DNA from: DASVBE01 sp963770375 | Lineage (GTDB): Bacteria; Actinomycetota; Actinomycetes; Streptosporangiales; Streptosporangiaceae | Length of the DNA stretch: 64,000 bases | Direction of reading: 5' to 3' | NCBI GenBank assembly: GCA_963770375.1 | Contig: CAVYPM010000025.1 | Location: 173,750 to 237,749, forward strand | Shown: positions 16,222-25,793 of the stretch, piece by piece | Layout of the letters: the number at the start of each line of letters is the position of its first letter | Numbering within the stretch: the first letter of the stretch is position 1 | Notes under the pieces: generated by a model | Told to the model about the DNA's origin: nothing | What the model saw: only the letters and a program-made list of their open reading frames with translations | Database searches by the model: none | Translations under genes and position numbers: made by a program

Positions 16222-16480
16222 GGCCCAGCGCCCAGGCCCAGCCGCTCTGATCCCGGCGGCCGGGCCTGGGCCATGCCCCGGCCCCGCACCCACAAGACCC
16301 TTCCCCCGGGTCCGCCTATCCCCCGTATGGCGGCCCAGCCGCCCCCGATGGCCGCCACCATTGGGGGCGGCTACATCTTCTGAGGCTCAGTTCAAGCCCA
16401 TTAAGGGATACGGAATCGGGGGCGCGGACCGTTGCGTCCAGCCACCCAGACCGCGCGGCCCGTCACCGGACCGCGCCGCC

Positions 16481-16536
16481 TTCATGATCGCGGCGGTTTC
16501 CCCGGCCCGCAGTGCAGAATCCGGCACGATCATGAA
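16481..16536. repeat. Inverted-repeat element, copy 3 (subtype I)
   Basis: Arms TTCATGATCGCGGCGG (16481-16496) and its imperfect complement (16521-16536) match over the outer 10 bases and again at the inner end. The centre GGTTTCCCCGGCC resembles copy 1. It lies 17 bp upstream of the RidA start. Together with copy 4 it brackets the RidA gene. Confidence 0.75.
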
Positions 16537-16553
16537 GCCGCGGTACCCCTGCT

Positions 16554-16946
16554 GTGGCGCCGGCTTCCCGCCGGCTGGTGAGCTCGGGCTCGCCGCTTGA
16601 ACCAGAGATCGGCTTCTCCCGCGCGGTGCGCTCGGGGCCCTATGTCTGCGTGGCCGGCACGGCGCCGATCGCCGAGGGCGGCGGCGTCGCGGCTCGCGGT
16701 GATGTCTACGGGCAAGCGGTGCGCTGCCTCGACATCGCCGAGCAGGCCCTGCGGGAGGCGGGCGCGTCCCTGGCCGATGTGGTGCGGACCCGGGTGATGC
16801 TCACCGACATCACGCAATGGCGGGCGGCCGCCCGCGCGCACGCCCAGCGGTTCGCCCAGGTGCGGCCCGCCTGCACGTTCATCGAGGTATCGCGCTTCGT
16901 CGACCCGGAATGGCTGGTCGAATTCGAGCTCGAGGTGACTCCCTGA
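16554..16946 (+). CDS. RidA family (YjgF/Rid) protein
   Basis: A 130-residue protein matching the Rid fold: VSSGSPLEPEIGFSRAVRSG, VCVAGTAPIAEGG, the conserved Arg in ADVVRTRVMLTDITQW and the terminal VEFELEVTP. RidA enzymes hydrolyse reactive enamine/imine intermediates; this is the variant seen in many Rid paralogues, so the substrate is uncertain. The start GTG 16554 lacks a clear ribosome site. The gene sits between two copies of the inverted-repeat element. Confidence 0.85.
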   Translation: MAPASRRLVSSGSPLEPEIGFSRAVRSGPYVCVAGTAPIAEGGGVAARGDVYGQAVRCLDIAEQALREAGASLADVVRTRVMLTDITQWRAAARAHAQRFAQVRPACTFIEVSRFVDPEWLVEFELEVTP

Positions 16947-16973
16947 CTAACCCGCGATCCGCCGCCAGGAGCC

Positions 16974-17030
16974 TCCTCGATCGCGGAGGATTTGCTACCG
17001 CCCGCGGCGCGAAATCTCCGTGATCATGGA
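16974..17030. repeat. Inverted-repeat element, copy 4 (subtype II)
   Basis: The right arm CTCCGTGATCATGGA (17016-17030) is intact; the left arm (CTCGATCGCGGAGG, 16976-16989) has diverged at its outer end. The centre GGAGGATTTGCTACCGCC matches copy 2 with few changes. It begins 28 bp after the RidA stop. Confidence 0.75.
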
Positions 17031-18332
17031 GATCGCTGAGCATCGTGCTGGCGGCCGTTCGTTCCGTAGATTACGACTGTGATCTGCCGGCAGGACGCCG
17101 CGACACGGTCAACTGGTCCGGCTTGCGCGAGATCGCCAGGAACACGGTCCAGCCTGGCCGACGTGCGTTGCGACGGGCAGGCCCACGGCGGGCGTCGCCT
17201 GGCGGGCAGCCTCATCACTGGCAGGACGAGTTGGCTCAAGCCGGCGACCGGCGACAGCGCCGGCCGTGCCGGTGCGCCGCGGCCTGGCGGACGCTGCCGA
17301 TCGCCTGCGGTCACGCAACCAGAGGCCACGCCGCGGGCCGCATGCACGCCGCAGCGGTGGCCGGACGGTGGCCCACGCGCGGCTGCCCGGCTCGCCGGCG
17401 CGAGCACGCGGCAGGCCGGCGAGACGCTACGTACTCCTGTCAGGCCACAGAGCTTGCCGCGGCGCCGTCGGCTGCGGGTCATCGCGCGAGTGCACGACGC
17501 CGGGGGCAGTACGCTGACGAGCCTAGGCGCTACGGCAACGCTGCTCGGTCTGGAGCAGCGAGTAGCGGCGCGGATCGACGCCAGCCAGGTGCCTTCAACC
17601 AGCTTCCCAGGCGACGACTCTCCGCGGTCGAGCTCCGCGGCCCGGCTCCGCTGATCCGCGGCGGCAACCGCTATCCGTTCCTGTTCGGGACCGCGGACGG
17701 CAAGGGCTCCTGTGGCGGCAGATCGCTTCGATCTGAGCGGCACCGGCGCGACATGGGTCCGGGTGCAATGCGGGCCATGAGGAGAGGTAGACGCATCGCT
17801 GACACAGTCACTGACCGTCGACGCTGGTCGCCTCTACCTCGACCGGGATGAGCTGGCTGGCGGCGCACCGGGCAGGCTGGTGCAGGCGCACGCACCGCGT
17901 CAACCGAGATCGTCGACGAGCCGCCGGCAGGATGATCCGAACTGGCTGGAGACGCCGCTGCGAGCATGCCTCGTCCAGTGGCGGTCGCGATGCTGGCCGA
18001 CCGTTCACCGTCGAGGCTGCCCGCGGACCAGGTCTGACCGCCTACTGGTCGCGCGATCTGGCTGGGAGCGGTCGTCCCCGAGCCCGTGCGGGACCGTAGT
18101 CGCTGTACGTCGCTGCCGGACGGCGTCGCCGGCACACGGGCAGGTGAGCCGCGAGTGGGGACGGTGCGATCCGGACCAGTGAGGCCGGCTGTGATCATGA
18201 GGTCCGGGCCGGGTCGGGGGCGGCTGGCGGCGTGAGCGGAGCGCGTGCGAAGGTGTGCGGCATGAGATTCGCCAGGTTGATCTCGTGTCACGGCCGTAGC
18301 AGGAAGCCCGCCCGTCGCAGCGGCGGGCGGCC
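17031..18332. other. 1.3 kb without an intact gene; probable gene remnants
   Basis: No frame on either strand holds a recognisable full domain, and codon-position bias is weaker than in the neighbours. Short stretches look coding. One reads ADRFDLSGTGATWVRVQCGP and ends at about 17780. Another reads LTVDAGRLYLDRDELAGG at about 17813 and, after a frame change, ends EIVDEPPAG. I do not recognise the family. Either several small genes have decayed or consensus errors hide them. Confidence 0.4.
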
Positions 18333-19329
18333 ATGACGCGGCGGCTGGCGGACCTGCCGACGCCGGCGCTGGTGATCGACTCCGGCGCGCTGGACCGCAA
18401 CATCGCGCGGATGGCCGGGGCCCTGCCCGGTGACCGGCTCCGGCCGCACGTCAAGGCGCACAAGTGCACCGGGCTGGCCCGCCGCCAGGCCGACGCGGGC
18501 CACCACGGCTTCACCTGCGCCACGATCAGGGAGTGCGAGGGGATGGCCGCGGCCGGCCTCGGCGACCGACCTGCTGCTGGCCAACGAGGTGCTGGACGCC
18601 CGGCGGCTGGGGGCGCTGGTCGCCGGCGGAGCGCGGGTCACGCTGGCCGTCGACTCGCCGGAGACGATCGAGGCCGCGGTCGCCGGCGGGGTCAGGGAAG
18701 TCGTCATCGACGTCAACGTCGGCCTGCCCCGCTGCGGCTGCCCGCCCGAGCAGGCCGGGGCGCCTGGCCGAGCAGGCCAGGAACCGCGGGCTCGCAGGTC
18801 CGCGGCGTGATGGGCTACGAAGGCCACGTGGTGGGCGTGCCCGACGAGGCGGAGCGCGCCCGGATGTGCCGCGAGTCGATGGAGCTGCTGGTCGCCGCGC
18901 ACGAGGCGGTCGGCGGCGAGCTCGTCTCCGCGGGCGGCACCGGCACCTACCTGCTCAACACCTGGGCCAGCGAGATCCAGGCCGGCTCGTACGCGCTGAT
19001 GGACTCGGCCTACGCCAAGCTCGGCCTGCCCTTCGAGCCAGGCCGTGTTCGTGCTGGCCAGCGTGGTGTCCGCGAGCCCCGAGTGGGCGGTCGCCGACGT
19101 CGGGCTCAAGGCGTTCGGGATGGACCACGGCAACCCGGACCTGCCCGGGTCCCAGGTGTGGTTCTGCTCCGACGAGCACGTCACGTTCAGCCCGCCGCGG
19201 CCGGTGGGGGACCGGCTCCTGCTGACCCCCGGGCACGTCGACCCGACGCTGGCCATGCACGAGCGGGCCTGGCTGTTCTCCGGTGACGAGGTCAGCGGCA
19301 GCTGGGACATCGACCTGCGCGGCTGGTAG
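18333..19329 (+). pseudogene. D-threonine aldolase / D-serine dehydratase-like PLP enzyme, frameshifted
   Basis: The protein can be followed across at least three frame changes (near 18567, 18758-18800 and 19038). It starts LADLPTPALVIDSGALDRNI, with the PLP-lysine region RPHVKAHKCTGLARRQ; the middle has VMGYEGHVVGVPDEAERARM; the end has DVGLKAFGMDHGNPDLPG and SDEHVTFSPP. This is the alanine-racemase-N-fold D-threonine aldolase/D-serine dehydratase family, which acts on D-amino acids with PLP and a metal. Each break fits a single extra base. It lies just upstream of the LacI operators and may belong to the same catabolic locus. Confidence 0.8.
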
Positions 19330-19527
19330 CGGCGACCGCCTGGGCCCTGCTGACCAGGGAAGAGTTCGACCGCCTCAAGGGCAGCTTGCTCGAAGGACCC
19401 TGACCGGTTCAGTCCCGGGGAGTGCGGCCCGCCTAGGCCACCACGCGGCCCGATCAGCCCAGCCGGCCGGGGCCCACGGTGAAATATGCGTATCCCTTAA
19501 GAAACATCACAGGTCGGTATCAGTGGC
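19330..19527. other. Intergenic, possible short remnant
   Basis: One frame reads WALLTREEFDRLKGSLLEGP and stops near 19403, which resembles the C-terminal helix of a SHOCT-type module. No start or longer domain is present. Otherwise this is leader sequence before the promoter/operator at 19528. Confidence 0.35.
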
Positions 19528-19577
19528 TTGACGTGCTCTTGAGCCCTATGTAAACGTTTAACCTGCAATCGATTAAC
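19528..19577 (+). promoter_or_regulatory. Promoter with two tandem LacI-type operators
   Basis: A -35-like TTGACG (19528-19533) is followed after 17 bases by the operator TGTAAACGTTTAAC (19549-19562), which would cover the -10 box. A second, TGCAATCGATTAAC, lies at 19564-19577. The two are direct repeats of 15 bp, each with a palindromic core around CG, as LacI/GalR regulators recognise. The LacI gene starts 126 bp downstream, so autoregulation is likely. Confidence 0.7.
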
Positions 19578-19702
19578 CTGCGGTCGGCGGTGCCCGGCGA
19601 TGGTGCGCTTGCTGACCGGCTTCAGCCTGGAGCTGACCGGAAGGCGGACCGCATGATGCTCGTCCCGAGGCCCGCCGCGGCGACCGCGGCGTCCCCGCCA
19701 TC

Positions 19703-20791
19703 GTGACCCGCCGGGTCACGATGAAGGACGTGGCCGCCGCGCTCGGGGTGTCGACGGCCACGGTCAGCCGCGCGCTCAAGGACGATCCCGGCATCAGCCT
19801 GGCCACCCGCCAGGCCGTGCACGACATGACCGAGCGGGTCCAGTACCGCCCGTCCGCCGCGGCCCGGCGCCTCCGCACGAAGTCCAGTTCGCTGATCGGC
19901 GTCGTGGTGCAGAGCGTCGGCGACGGCTACATCGGCGATGTCGTGCTCGGTATCCAGGCCCGCGCCCGCGACCTGGGCTACCAGCCGCTGTTCTTCGCCT
20001 CCGAGGGCCGCGAGGACCTGGAGGCCGAGGCCCTGGACGTGTTCCTGTCCGAGCAGATCACCGAGTTCATCGCGGTGTCGCCGACCGGGCGGCCGCGGCT
20101 GCTGCGCCGGGCCGTCGAGGAGGGCCTGCACGTCGCGGTCATCAACGGCGACACCGAGGTGCCCGCGCCCTACTTCGACGACGCGGGCCACGGCCGGGCG
20201 GTCCGGCGGAGGACCCAGTTCACGACGCGGGCCGGGCAGGGGCCGCTGAGCCACGTGGCGTTCGACGACGTCGCGGCCGGGCTGCTGGCCACCCGGCACC
20301 TGATCGGCCTGGGCCACCGGCAGTTTGCCCACCTCCGCGGCCTGAACGTCACCTCGAGCCTGCTCCGGCTGGTCGGCTACCGGCACGCGCTGGAGGAGGC
20401 CGGGCTGTGGCCGCAGGCGGTGCTGGCCGCCGATTCGCCGGTGATGGCGAGCCGGGAGGCGGCGGTGGCCGGGTTCCTGCGCGGCGCGCGGCCGCCGGCC
20501 GGGCTGGTGGCCTACGACGACATGTCCGCGGTGGCCGCGCTGCGGGCCGCGCACCAGGCCGGCTGGCGGGTGCCCGAGGACCTGTCGGTGGTGGGGATCG
20601 ACGACATCCAGTTCGCCGCGTACACCAACCCGGCGCTGACCACCGTGGCCCAGCCCAAGCAGGAACTGGGCGCGCTGGCCGTGGACGCGCTGCTGGCCCC
20701 GGCGCCCGGCGCCGCGCCGCAGGCCCGGATCCTGGACGGCCCGCTGATCGTCCGCGAGTCCACGGCGCCGCCGGGCGGGGCCGTGTCATGA
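19703..20791 (+). CDS. LacI family transcriptional regulator
   Basis: A 362-residue regulator. The N-terminal HTH reads MKDVAAALGVSTATVSRALK, followed by the hinge RPSAAARRLRTKSSSLIGVV and a periplasmic-binding-like effector domain ending in VVGIDDIQFAAYTNPALTTV. The segment around residues 160-180 (GHGRAVRRRTQFTTRAGQGP) is unlike the family and may reflect two compensating frame changes. Start GTG 19703 has no strong ribosome site; ATG 19721 is an alternative. The ATG of the permease gene overlaps the stop (ATGA), so regulator and transporter form one operon. Confidence 0.88.
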   Translation: MTRRVTMKDVAAALGVSTATVSRALKDDPGISLATRQAVHDMTERVQYRPSAAARRLRTKSSSLIGVVVQSVGDGYIGDVVLGIQARARDLGYQPLFFASEGREDLEAEALDVFLSEQITEFIAVSPTGRPRLLRRAVEEGLHVAVINGDTEVPAPYFDDAGHGRAVRRRTQFTTRAGQGPLSHVAFDDVAAGLLATRHLIGLGHRQFAHLRGLNVTSSLLRLVGYRHALEEAGLWPQAVLAADSPVMASREAAVAGFLRGARPPAGLVAYDDMSAVAALRAAHQAGWRVPEDLSVVGIDDIQFAAYTNPALTTVAQPKQELGALAVDALLAPAPGAAPQARILDGPLIVRESTAPPGGAVS

Positions 20792-21751
20792 CCGCGGGCA
20801 TCCAGGCGATCGACACCGATCCGGGCGCCGCCCGCCCGGCCGGCCTGCGCGCCACCGCCCTGCGACGACTGCGCCGCGACCCGGTCGCGATCTTCGCGTT
20901 CAGCCTGCTCGTGCTCCTGGTGCTGGCCGCGCTGATCGGCGGGCCGCTGGCCGCGCACCTCACCGGGCACCCGCCGGACCAGCAGTTCGCCAATGCGGTC
21001 GCGGCCGACGGCCAGCCGCTCGGCGTGATGGAGAGGACGTACCTGCCCAACGGGATCACGCACGATCCGCACGGCAGCTTGTTCGTGCTCGGCTCCGACG
21101 CGCTCGGCCGGGACACGCTGGTCCGTGTCCTTTACGGGGCAGGATCTCGCTGCTGGTGGCGATCGCGGCCACCGCGCTGGCCGTGATCATCGGCGTGACC
21201 CTGGGCCTGCTGTCCGGCTACCTGGGCGGCTGGGTGGACGCGACCGTGAACCGGCTGACCGAGACCGCGATGGCGTTCCCGAGCCTGCTGCTGGCCGTGG
21301 GCATCGCCGTGGTCATCGGCCCCGGGCTGCTCAACGTGGTGATCATCATCGCGCTGTTCACCTGGTACTACCCGGCCCGGATCGTGCGCGGCGCGACGGT
21401 CTCCAGCAAGCGGATGACGTTCGTGGCGGCCGCCAGGACGGTTTGCGCCCGCCCCGGCGGATCCTGTTCGTCCACCTGCTGCCGCAGGTGTAGGGCCCGC
21501 TGCTGGTCTACGGCACATCGATCATCGCGGCCAACATCATCTTCGAGGCGGGCCTGTCCTACCTTGGTGTGGGCGTGCCGCCGCCGACCGCGACGTGGGG
21601 CCAGATGCTGTCCGACGCGGTCACCTCCGGCATGTACCAGAACGACCTCGTGCTGGCGCTGGCCCCGGGCCTGGCCCTGGTCATCACCATGCTGGCCTTC
21701 AACCTGATGGGCGACAGCCTGCGCGACGCGCTCGATCCGAGGGCGCGATGA
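20788..21751 (+). pseudogene. Dipeptide-type ABC transporter permease (DppC/OppC-like), broken
   Basis: An N-terminal membrane segment (FAFSLLVLLVLAALIGGPLA) and the DppC hallmark LGSDALGRDTLVRVLYG are in the first frame. After a shift near 21140 come VTLGLLSGYLGGWVDATVNR and FPSLLLAVGIAVVIGPGLLN. After a second shift near 21450 the EAA-loop region continues, interrupted by an in-frame TAG at 21491. The C-terminus SYLGVGVPPPTATWGQML and FNLMGDSLRDALDPR is intact. It should form half of a peptide or nickel-type import channel. Confidence 0.8.
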
Positions 21752-21897
21752 GGAAGGTCGCGGCCAAGCGGCTGGCGGCGCTGTTGTTCAGGTACTCATG
21801 GTCACCCTGCTCGCGTGGCTTCTTTTTTACGTCATTGCCCGGTTCACCGGCGCGTCCCCCGCGCAGCGAGTTACCGGAACCCGACTAGGCGGCTAGT
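21748..21897 (+). pseudogene. N-terminal remnant of a DppB/OppB-like permease
   Basis: The ATG overlaps the preceding stop (ATGA). It reads MRKVAAKRLAALL and then, after a one-base shift, a membrane segment VTLLAWLLFYVIARFTGASP, which is how OppB/DppB permeases begin. It ends about 50 codons in at a TAG (21895). The remaining roughly 260 residues of a normal permease are absent, because the binding-protein signal sequence begins immediately. A deletion joining the two genes is the simplest explanation. Confidence 0.65.
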
Positions 21898-21908
21898 ACG
21901 CGGCGCTT

Positions 21909-23571
21909 GTGATCGCGACCGCGGCGGCGCTCGCCGCGTGCGGCTCCAGCGGCGGGACAGCGGGACCAGCAGCGCAGCGGCGGCGCAATTCCAGCACCGC
22001 GCCGACGCCGGGCGCGGTCAGCGGCACCCTGAACGCGGCGATGGCGTCCGGCGCGATCGACACCATGGACCCGAACCGGTGGTACTTCGCGGTCACCTGG
22101 GGCCTGGCCAACGCGCTGTGCACCACGCTGGTGCGGTACGCCGACGCAGCCGGGCACGGCCGGCACCGCAGATCGTGCCTGGCATCGCGGAGCTGCCGAC
22201 GATCAGCAGCGACGGCCTGACGTACACGTATACGCTGCGGCCCGGAGCGAAGTTCTCCAACGGCAAGCCGATCACCACCAAGGACATCAAGTACACGTTC
22301 ATGCGGCTGATGGCACCGAAGGTGAACACCGGCACCGGCTACTACTTCCCGAACCTGAACGGCGCATCCGACTACCTGGCCGGCAAGTCCACCACGCTGC
22401 CCGGCATCACGACCACCTCGAACACGGTCACGTTCCACCTGACCGCGCCCGACGGCGCGTTCCTGTACAAGATCGGCGCTGCCGACCACCTGCCCGGTGC
22501 CGGCTGGCACGCCGATGAAGCCGGACGAGAACGGCGCGCTCGAAGACGCAATGCGCCAGCGGCCCGTTCAAGCTGCAGACCTACGAGCCCGGCCGTCAGA
22601 TCGTCATGGTCTTCAACAAGAACTACGACCAGGCGCTCGGCGCCCGCGGCCACGTCGCGAAGATCGTCTTCTAACGATCGGCGTGCAGTCCACCCAGGCG
22701 GTGGAGCAGATCCAGGCCGGCCAGCTCGACTTCCAGACGTCGAACCTGTCCACCGCCGACATCCTGCGGATCAGCCACGACCAGGCGCTGGCCAGCCAGG
22801 TGCACACCTCGCCCCGGCCGTCGATGACCTATATCTTCCTGAACGACGAGGTCCCGCCGCTGAACAACGCCGACGTGCGCAAGGCGATCAACTACGCGGT
22901 CAACCGGACCCAGATCCTCCAGCAGTGGGGCGGTCCGCTGGCCGGCAGCGTCGACCGACAACATCATCCCGGCCGGTCAGTCGGACTACAAGCAGTTCAG
23001 CCTCTACCCCAACACGCCGAACCTGACCAAGGCCAAGAAGCTGATGGCCGGATGCGGGCGTCAAGACCCCGGTCACACTGGTGCTCCGCACCCAGAACGA
23101 CACACCAGGTTTCATCAACATGGCCGAGGTCATCCAGAGCAACCTCAAGCCGATCGGCATCGACGTGAAGATCGTCGGCTCGCCGAACAGCGTGAACGGC
23201 TCCGATCATCGGCAACCCCAAGGCCCACGTGCCGATGGGCATCGAGCCGTGGTCGCTGGACTTCCCCGACGGCGAGGCGATCATGAACACCGGGCTCGAC
23301 CCGGCCACAGCCGAACGGCGCGCCCAACCTGGCGCGGTCGGTCGACCCGGCCTTCGTCGGGCCGTTCAGACAAGGCCTGACGCTGCAGAGCACCGCCCGG
23401 CAGCAGGCCTACGCAGAACGCTGGACAACCAGGTCATGTCCGCAGCAGGCCCCGGTCGCGCCGCTGTTCAACCCGCGCTGGTACGACTTCGTGTCCGCGC
23501 GGCTCGGCGGCTACGTGTACAGCGAGGCGATGGACGCCATCAACTACAACACGCTCTACATCAAGGGCTGA
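21909..23571 (+). pseudogene. Family 5 extracellular solute-binding lipoprotein, frameshifted and missing its start
   Basis: The frame opens with IATAAALAACGSSGG, the end of a lipoprotein signal peptide (lipobox LAAC), but an in-frame stop lies just upstream and no proper basic N-terminus exists. Family 5 phrases follow across many frame changes: GLTYTYTLRPGAKFSNGKPI, GPFKLQTYEPGRQIVMV, LNNADVRKAINYAVNR and FVSARLGGYVYSEAMDAINY. The usual role is delivering peptides or similar solutes to the Dpp/Opp permease. I count at least seven frame changes. The upstream permease is truncated at the same junction. Confidence 0.75.
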
Positions 23572-23576
23572 CGGCA

Positions 23577-24679
23577 GTGCGGCTGACAAGCGGGTGCCTG
23601 GCCGCAGGGGCAGCGGACCGGCGGCAGGTCCTGGTCAGCGGGCGGGCACGCGCGCTCGCGCCCCGCCCGATCAGGGCCGCTGCTCGAGGTCAGCGACCTG
23701 GCGGTCACCATCCCGACCGAGAGGCGGCACGATCGAGGCGGTCCGCGGCATCACGCTGGCGGTCGGCCGGGGCGAGACGCTCGGCGTGGTCGGCGAGTCG
23801 GGCTCGGGCAAGACGATGCTCGCGCTCTGTCGGTGCTCGGCCTGCTGCCGAGCGCGGCGCAGGGTCAGGGGATCGGTGCGGCTCGACCGGGACCGAGCTG
23901 CTCGGCGGCAGCGCGGCGGAGTGGCAGCGACATCCGCGGCGCGCGCGATCGCGATGGTGTTCCAGGACCCGATGACCGCGCTCAACCCGATGTACACGCG
24001 TCGGCTGGCAGGTCGCCGAGTGCGTGCTGCTGCACCGCAAGGTCAGTCCCGGCAGTGACGCGCTGGCACCGCGCGATCGAGCTGCTCGACGCGGTCGGGC
24101 TGCCCGAGCCGGCCCGGATCGCCAGGCGCTATCCGCACGAGCTGTCCGGCGGCATGCGCCAGCGGGTCGTCATCGCGATGGCGATCGCCAACGAGCCCGA
24201 GCTGCTGATCGCCGATGAGCCGACGACGGCGCTGGACGTCACCGTGCAGGCGCAGATACTCGAGCTGCTGAGCCGGGTCCGTCAGCGGACCGGCGCGGCG
24301 ATGATCCTGATCAGCCATGACCTCGGGCGTGTGGCCGGGGTGGCGGACCGGGTGCTGGTCATGTACGCGGGCCAGGCCGTCGAGTCCGGGCGCGGTGGAC
24401 GACGTGTTCGCCGCGCCGCGGCATGCCGTACACCGCTGGCCTGCTGGCCTCGCTGCCCGTCGCTCGAGCGAGCGCAGCGAGCGGCTGGCGGCGATCCGCG
24501 GCACGCCGCCGACCGGACTGGCGTACGGCGCCGGGCTGCGCCTTCGCGCCGCGCTGCCCGGCCGCCGCAGAGGCCGTGCGGTGCGCAGCCCGGGCTGGCG
24601 GACATCGGCGCCGGGCATCGTCGCGGCGTGCCACTTCGCCGGCCGGCAGACGGCAGGCGGCCGGTGGCCGCGACGCTGA
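23577..24679 (+). pseudogene. Dipeptide-type ABC ATPase (DppD/OppD-like), frameshifted
   Basis: Walker A lies in LGVVGESGSGKTMLAL, the Q-loop in AMVFQDPMTALNPMYTR, the signature in PHELSGGMRQRVVIAMAIA, Walker B in LLIADEPTTALDV and the H-loop in ILISHDLGRVAG. These are spread over several frames. The C-terminal Cys-containing GCAFAPRCP-like region typical of Opp/Dpp ATPases can be traced in a third frame. The start is uncertain. It follows the binding-protein gene directly. Confidence 0.8.
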
Positions 24680-25793
24680 CGTGGGGCGAGCGCCGCCCGG
24701 CTGCAGCGCCGGTGCCGCCAGGCCACACTGCCCGGCCCTACGGCGCCGCCCCGCCACCCCGGCTGGTCCCGGCGGAGCGACGTCGTGCTGTCGGTCCGCG
24801 GGCCTGACCAAGCATTTCCGGGTCCGCGGCACCAGCGTTCCGGTCGGTGGCCGACGGTGCAGGCGGTCGACGGGCGTGGACCTCGAGCTGCGGGCGGGGC
24901 GCTGCCTGGCGCTGGTCGGCGAGTCCGGCTGCGGCAAGTCCACGCTGGCCCGGCTGCTGCTGCGGCTGGAGGAGCCGACCGCGGGCACGATCACGCTGAA
25001 CGGCCGCGAGCTGACCGGGCTGTCCGAGGACCAGCTGCGGGCGATCCGCCGGGACATCCAGATGGTGTTCCAGGACCCGTACTCCTCGCTGAACCCGCGG
25101 CTGTCGGTCGGCGAGATCGTCGGCGAGCCGCTGACCGTGCACAAGATCGGCGACCGCGCCGAGCGCGCATCCGCGAGCTGCTGGCCAGCGTCGGACTCGA
25201 CCCGGCCGCCGGGGTGCGGTTCCCCGGCGAGTTCTCCGGCGGGCAGCGGCAGCGGATCGGCATCGCCCGCGCACTGGCGCTGGAGCCGCGCACGCTCGTG
25301 CTGGACGAGCCGGTGTCGGCGCTGGACGTCAGCATCCAGGCCAGCGTCCTGAACCTGCTGCGCGACCTGCAGCGCGAGCAGAACATGGCGTACCTGTTCA
25401 TCGCCCACGACCTGGCCGTGGTGCGGCAGGTCGCCGACGAGGTCGCGGTCATGTACCTCGGCCGGATCGTCGAGCAGGGCCCGGCCGACGTGATCTACGC
25501 CCGACCCGGCGCACCCGTACACCACCGCGCTGCTGTCCGCGGTGCCCGATGCCCGACCCGCCCGCCGAGCGCGGCCGGCAGCGGATCTTGCTGCGCGGCG
25601 AGGTGCCCGAGCCCGGCCAACCCGCCGTCCGGCTGCCGGTTCCGCACCCGCTGCTGGAAGGCCGACGACCGCTGCGCCGCACGAGGCCGCCGCCGCTGCA
25701 CGACATTCGACGAGCAGGCACCTGGTCGCCTGCCACTACCCGGAGAACGCGCTGCCCATCGCGCCGCCCGCACCACGGAGGATCCGCGCATGA
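24680..25793 (+). pseudogene. Dipeptide-type ABC ATPase (DppF/OppF-like), frameshifted
   Basis: LALVGESGCGKSTLARLLLR is Walker A, MVFQDPYSSLNPRLSVGEIV is the Q-loop region, FSGGQRQRIGIARAL is the signature, LVLDEPVSALDVSIQ is Walker B and FIAHDLAVVRQVADEVAVMY covers the H-loop. The stretch from 25165 to about 25500 is long and clean; the ends are shifted. The start is not definable. The stop at 25791 overlaps the ATG of the next gene (ATGA), keeping the transporter and the dimethylformamidase-like gene in one operon. Confidence 0.82.

Noticed and set aside
18192..18201. Lone TGATCATGAG resembling one arm of the inverted-repeat element
   Set aside because: No partner arm or matching centre nearby; could be chance.
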